A stretch of 6,751 bases of DNA from Candidatus Woesearchaeota archaeon (GTDB taxonomy: Archaea; Nanobdellota; Nanobdellia; Woesearchaeales; WJKL01), in NCBI GenBank assembly GCA_019322455.1, contig JAHWIT010000151.1:1-6751 (forward strand), given 5' to 3'. This document shows, in pieces, positions 4,672-6,751 of this stretch. A program made the translations under genes and the position numbers. Under the pieces are notes generated by a model, which had not been told where the DNA came from, ran no database searches, and worked only from the letters and a program-made list of their open reading frames with translations. Within the stretch, counting starts at the first letter, position 1; each line of letters begins with the position of its first letter.

Positions 4672-5313
4672 ATGAGGGCGTTGTTTATTGAAGCTAAGAG
4701 TAATGTAGATGTAGATAAAGCAGTAGAGAAAGCTATAAAGTTATTGCCAAAGAAGGTTGGAATAGTAACGACTGTACAGCATAAACATAAGTTAAAGGAG
4801 ATAAAAAATATTTTAGAAAAGAATAAAATAAAAGCAGAGATTGGAGGACAAGTTCTAGGTTGTGATGTTAGTACTGCAAGAAAAATAAAAGATAAGGTTG
4901 ATGCTTTTCTTTATGTGGGATCAGGGAGATTCCATCCAATTGAAGTTCAATTAGAAACAGGAAAAAAAGTAGTTATGGCTAATCCTTTGACAAATGAGGC
5001 AAAGCAGTTAGAAAAACAAGAAGTTGAAAAGCTTAAAAAACAACAAAAGGGAGCTTTAGTAAAGTTTTTATCTTCAAAAGAAATAGGAATAATTGTTAGT
5101 TCAAAACTAGGACAAGAAAGATTAAAAAAGGCTTTGGAACTTAAGAATAAATTAAAGGATAAAAAATGTTATATATTTTTAGCTGATACAATAAATCCTG
5201 GTGAGTTTGAAAATTTTCCATTTATTGAATGCTGGGTTAATACAGCATGTCCAAGATTTGCAGATGAAAAAAAGGGTGTTTTAAATTATGAGGTTATGGA
5301 AAAAACTATATAA
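4672..5313 (+). CDS. dph2: Dph2-like diphthamide synthase lacking domain 1
   Basis: A 213-residue protein matching domains 2 and 3 of archaeal Dph2, the [4Fe-4S] enzyme that moves a 3-amino-3-carboxypropyl group from S-adenosylmethionine to a histidine of EF-2 (first step of diphthamide synthesis). Signatures: KVGIVTTVQH (28-37), GGQVLGCDVS (58-67), FLYVGSGRFHP (79-89), IGIIVSSKLGQ (138-148), DTINPGEF (172-179), WVNTACPRFADE (188-199). C64 and C193 correspond to the second and third cluster cysteines of the family. The first cysteine belongs to domain 1, which is absent: typical archaeal Dph2 is about 340 residues and this begins where domain 2 starts. The upstream frame is open only to a stop at 4606 and holds no domain 1 sequence. 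No Shine-Dalgarno is visible, and the TATA-like TTTTTATATAT directly abuts the ATG, too close to drive it. It may need a separately encoded partner or be a degenerate remnant. Confidence 0.85.
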   Translation: MRALFIEAKSNVDVDKAVEKAIKLLPKKVGIVTTVQHKHKLKEIKNILEKNKIKAEIGGQVLGCDVSTARKIKDKVDAFLYVGSGRFHPIEVQLETGKKVVMANPLTNEAKQLEKQEVEKLKKQQKGALVKFLSSKEIGIIVSSKLGQERLKKALELKNKLKDKKCYIFLADTINPGEFENFPFIECWVNTACPRFADEKKGVLNYEVMEKTI

Positions 5314-5461
5314 TTATCTAAAAGGTTATGATAAATGGATTGAGATTAAGATTCCTAATTATTTTAAAAATAGAGAAAATGATTTTTTTAAAAAAGATGA
5401 TGAAGAAATGGTGAATGAAATTTCTCAAGATATTAATGAGATAAGAAAAGAAGAAGAATGA
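5288..5461 (+). CDS. 57-residue small protein of unknown function
   Basis: ATG 5288-5290 to TGA 5459-5461 encodes a charged, probably helical 57-residue protein with an aromatic N-terminal half (RLWKKLYNYLKGYDKWIEI) and an acidic C-terminal tail ending RKEEE. No family is recognised and there is no membrane segment or signal. It starts inside the last 26 bases of the Dph2-like gene in a different frame, and its stop overlaps the next start as ATGA. This pattern indicates translational coupling and argues that the ORF is real, since it fills the gap without stops. A GGGTG at 5274-5278, nine bases before the ATG, can serve as ribosome binding site. A coincidental open frame remains possible. 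Confidence 0.6.
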   Translation: MRLWKKLYNYLKGYDKWIEIKIPNYFKNRENDFFKKDDEEMVNEISQDINEIRKEEE

Positions 5462-6186
5462 GAAGATTAATCTGTATATCAACTGGATGTTTATTTAATC
5501 CTTATTTAAAAGAAGATATAAATAAAGAAGTAAGATTATTATCTAAACTAAAAATTGATGGTGTTGAATTCTTAATAGGAGATGCAATTGAATTACTGCC
5601 ATTTAAATTAAAAAAAGATACAATTAAGATACTAAAAAATTTTGAATTCAATACAATCCATGTTCCTTTTATTTTAGATGGGGAGAAGTTATTTTTATCA
5701 AACAACAAAAGAAGCAAAAGAATAATGAATAAGATTTATGAAATATATGATAATATCAATGCTGTCAATATAAATCTCCATCCTCATCAGATAAAGAGTT
5801 TTAAGATTTTTGACATAAAGAATTATCAATATAGTATAGAAAATATGGAAATGCATCATGAATTTGGAATAAAATATTATAGAAACATTCTCAAAAAAAA
5901 TCCGTCATTTAAATTTATTTTAGATACAACTCATGCTTCTGAAGGAGGGGAATTAAATAATTTGTTTAAAGCTTTTAAGAAAAAGATTATTTACACTCAT
6001 TTGAGTGCAAATTATTTTAATCATTTGCATATTCCTTTGCATGCATTAAATAAAGAATACCTAAAACCCTTTGAAATAATAAAAAAAGGAAAATTTCCTA
6101 TAGTTCTTGAAAATCAAATAGGAACAAGAGATATAACAGAATATAAAAAAGAAATTGAATTTGTGAGAAGATGGTTGAACTCTTAA
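5458..6186 (+). CDS. Xylose-isomerase-like TIM-barrel protein
   Basis: A 242-residue protein that looks like a member of the sugar phosphate isomerase/epimerase and endonuclease IV superfamily (xylose-isomerase-like TIM barrel). Strand-end motifs occur in order: DGVEF (34-38, candidate metal-side Glu37), TIHVPF (66-71), NLHPHQ (106-111), SIENME (126-131, Glu128), FILDTTHAS (153-161, Asp156/His159), IIYTHLSANY (177-186, His181) and IVLENQ (215-220, Glu218). These Glu/Asp/His positions are the usual divalent-metal ligands. The length is slightly below the usual 250-290. The substrate cannot be told: members range from ketose epimerases to AP endonucleases, and the first guess here is a small-molecule isomerase. 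The start overlaps the upstream stop (ATGA), and no good Shine-Dalgarno is seen, so it depends on coupling. Its last 16 bases overlap the U32 gene. Confidence 0.8.
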   Translation: MRRLICISTGCLFNPYLKEDINKEVRLLSKLKIDGVEFLIGDAIELLPFKLKKDTIKILKNFEFNTIHVPFILDGEKLFLSNNKRSKRIMNKIYEIYDNINAVNINLHPHQIKSFKIFDIKNYQYSIENMEMHHEFGIKYYRNILKKNPSFKFILDTTHASEGGELNNLFKAFKKKIIYTHLSANYFNHLHIPLHALNKEYLKPFEIIKKGKFPIVLENQIGTRDITEYKKEIEFVRRWLNS

Positions 6187-6751
6187 GTCCTGTACAAGAT
6201 TTTGTAAGTTTAAGAGCAGCAATTGATTCTGGAGCTGATGCTGTATATTTTGGATTAAAGGAATTTAGTATGAGAGTTGCTGCTAAGAATTTTAAATTAA
6301 ATGAACTAAAGAAAGTTGTGGATATTTGTCATAAAAATAATGTTAAAGCTTATCTTACATTAAATACAATTGTTTATGAGAATGAACTGAATAAAATAAA
6401 ACAAATTCTGAAAACGGTTAAGCAATCAAAGGTTGATGCAATTCATGCGTGGGATATGTCTGTGATAAGAGAGGCATTGAAGTTAAAAATTCCTGTTCAT
6501 TTATCTACACAAGCTAGTGTTAGTAATTCAGAAGCTGCTAAATTCTATAAAAAATTAGGAGTAAAAAGAATAATATTAGCAAGGGAATGTAGTTTAAGTG
6601 ATATTAAAAAGATAAAAAAAGAGGTCCCTAATATAGAGATAGAGGTTTTTATTCATGGAGCAATGTGCTTAAGTATTTCAGGACGATGTTTTATATCACA
6701 AGTGGAGGTTGGCACATCAGCAAACAGAGGAGAGTGTTTGCAACCTTGCAG
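6171..6751 (+). CDS. U32-family protein, N-terminal part (cut by window end)
   Basis: The first 193 residues of a U32 ('collagenase-like peptidase') family protein. It starts MVELLSPVQD, followed by a TIM-barrel-like region with GADAVYFGLKEFSMR (21-35), AYLTLNTIVYENE (60-72), HLSTQASVSN (110-119) and the family signature EVFIHGAMCLSISGRC (158-173), then NRGECLQPC (185-193). C166, C173 and C189 or C193 match the cysteines that bind a [4Fe-4S] cluster in characterised U32 proteins. Despite the name, the characterised bacterial members RlhA, TrhP and UbiU/UbiV carry out hydroxylation of 23S rRNA, tRNA and ubiquinone precursors using prephenate or other O2-independent chemistry; the archaeal substrate is unknown. 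The ATG at 6171 lies inside the preceding gene (16-base overlap) with GTGAG a few bases upstream, so it belongs to the same operon. The rest of the gene lies beyond the window. Confidence 0.9.
   Translation, partial: MVELLSPVQDFVSLRAAIDSGADAVYFGLKEFSMRVAAKNFKLNELKKVVDICHKNNVKAYLTLNTIVYENELNKIKQILKTVKQSKVDAIHAWDMSVIREALKLKIPVHLSTQASVSNSEAAKFYKKLGVKRIILARECSLSDIKKIKKEVPNIEIEVFIHGAMCLSISGRCFISQVEVGTSANRGECLQPC

Overview
The window looks like a piece of an AT-rich archaeal chromosome, most likely from a small-genome DPANN-type lineage (Woesearchaeota/Pacearchaeota-like; the lineage is an inference). The evidence is an archaeal/eukaryotic-type ribosomal protein uS7 tail, a Dph2-type diphthamide enzyme, a TrmB-family regulator, and TATA boxes (TTTAAATA-like) centred about 26 bases before several start codons, which indicates leaderless mRNAs. 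No mobile element, CRISPR array, tRNA or rRNA was found, and no gene-free stretch exceeds 300 bases.

Left part (1-1706): the 3' end of rps7 (+) converges with a small three-helix PnuC-like membrane protein (-). Next is a 75-residue protein (+) with an RGG-like tail and a CxxC-x17-CxxC zinc domain. It is the only gene here with a real 5' leader, which carries a 10-bp hairpin and a strong Shine-Dalgarno. It converges with a TrmB-family regulator (-). The regulator shares a divergent promoter with a 27-residue zinc-ribbon microprotein (+), and a palindrome sits exactly between the two TATA boxes.

Middle (1707-4666): one 945-residue, highly charged, soluble protein that I cannot assign to any family. 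It has its own leaderless promoter with a palindrome just upstream, only three cysteines (all near the N terminus, possibly a Zn site), and a textbook hairpin plus T-tract overlapping its stop codon. It is the best candidate for something undescribed.

Right part (4672-6751): a tight same-strand run of a Dph2-like protein lacking the whole first domain, a 57-residue overlapping small ORF, a xylose-isomerase-like TIM-barrel protein, and the first 193 residues of a U32-family protein cut by the window edge. The last three junctions overlap, so these genes are probably co-transcribed and translationally coupled. Diphthamide modification of EF-2 and U32 chemistry (tRNA/rRNA hydroxylation in characterised bacterial members) both touch translation, as does uS7, but a shared pathway is only an inference.
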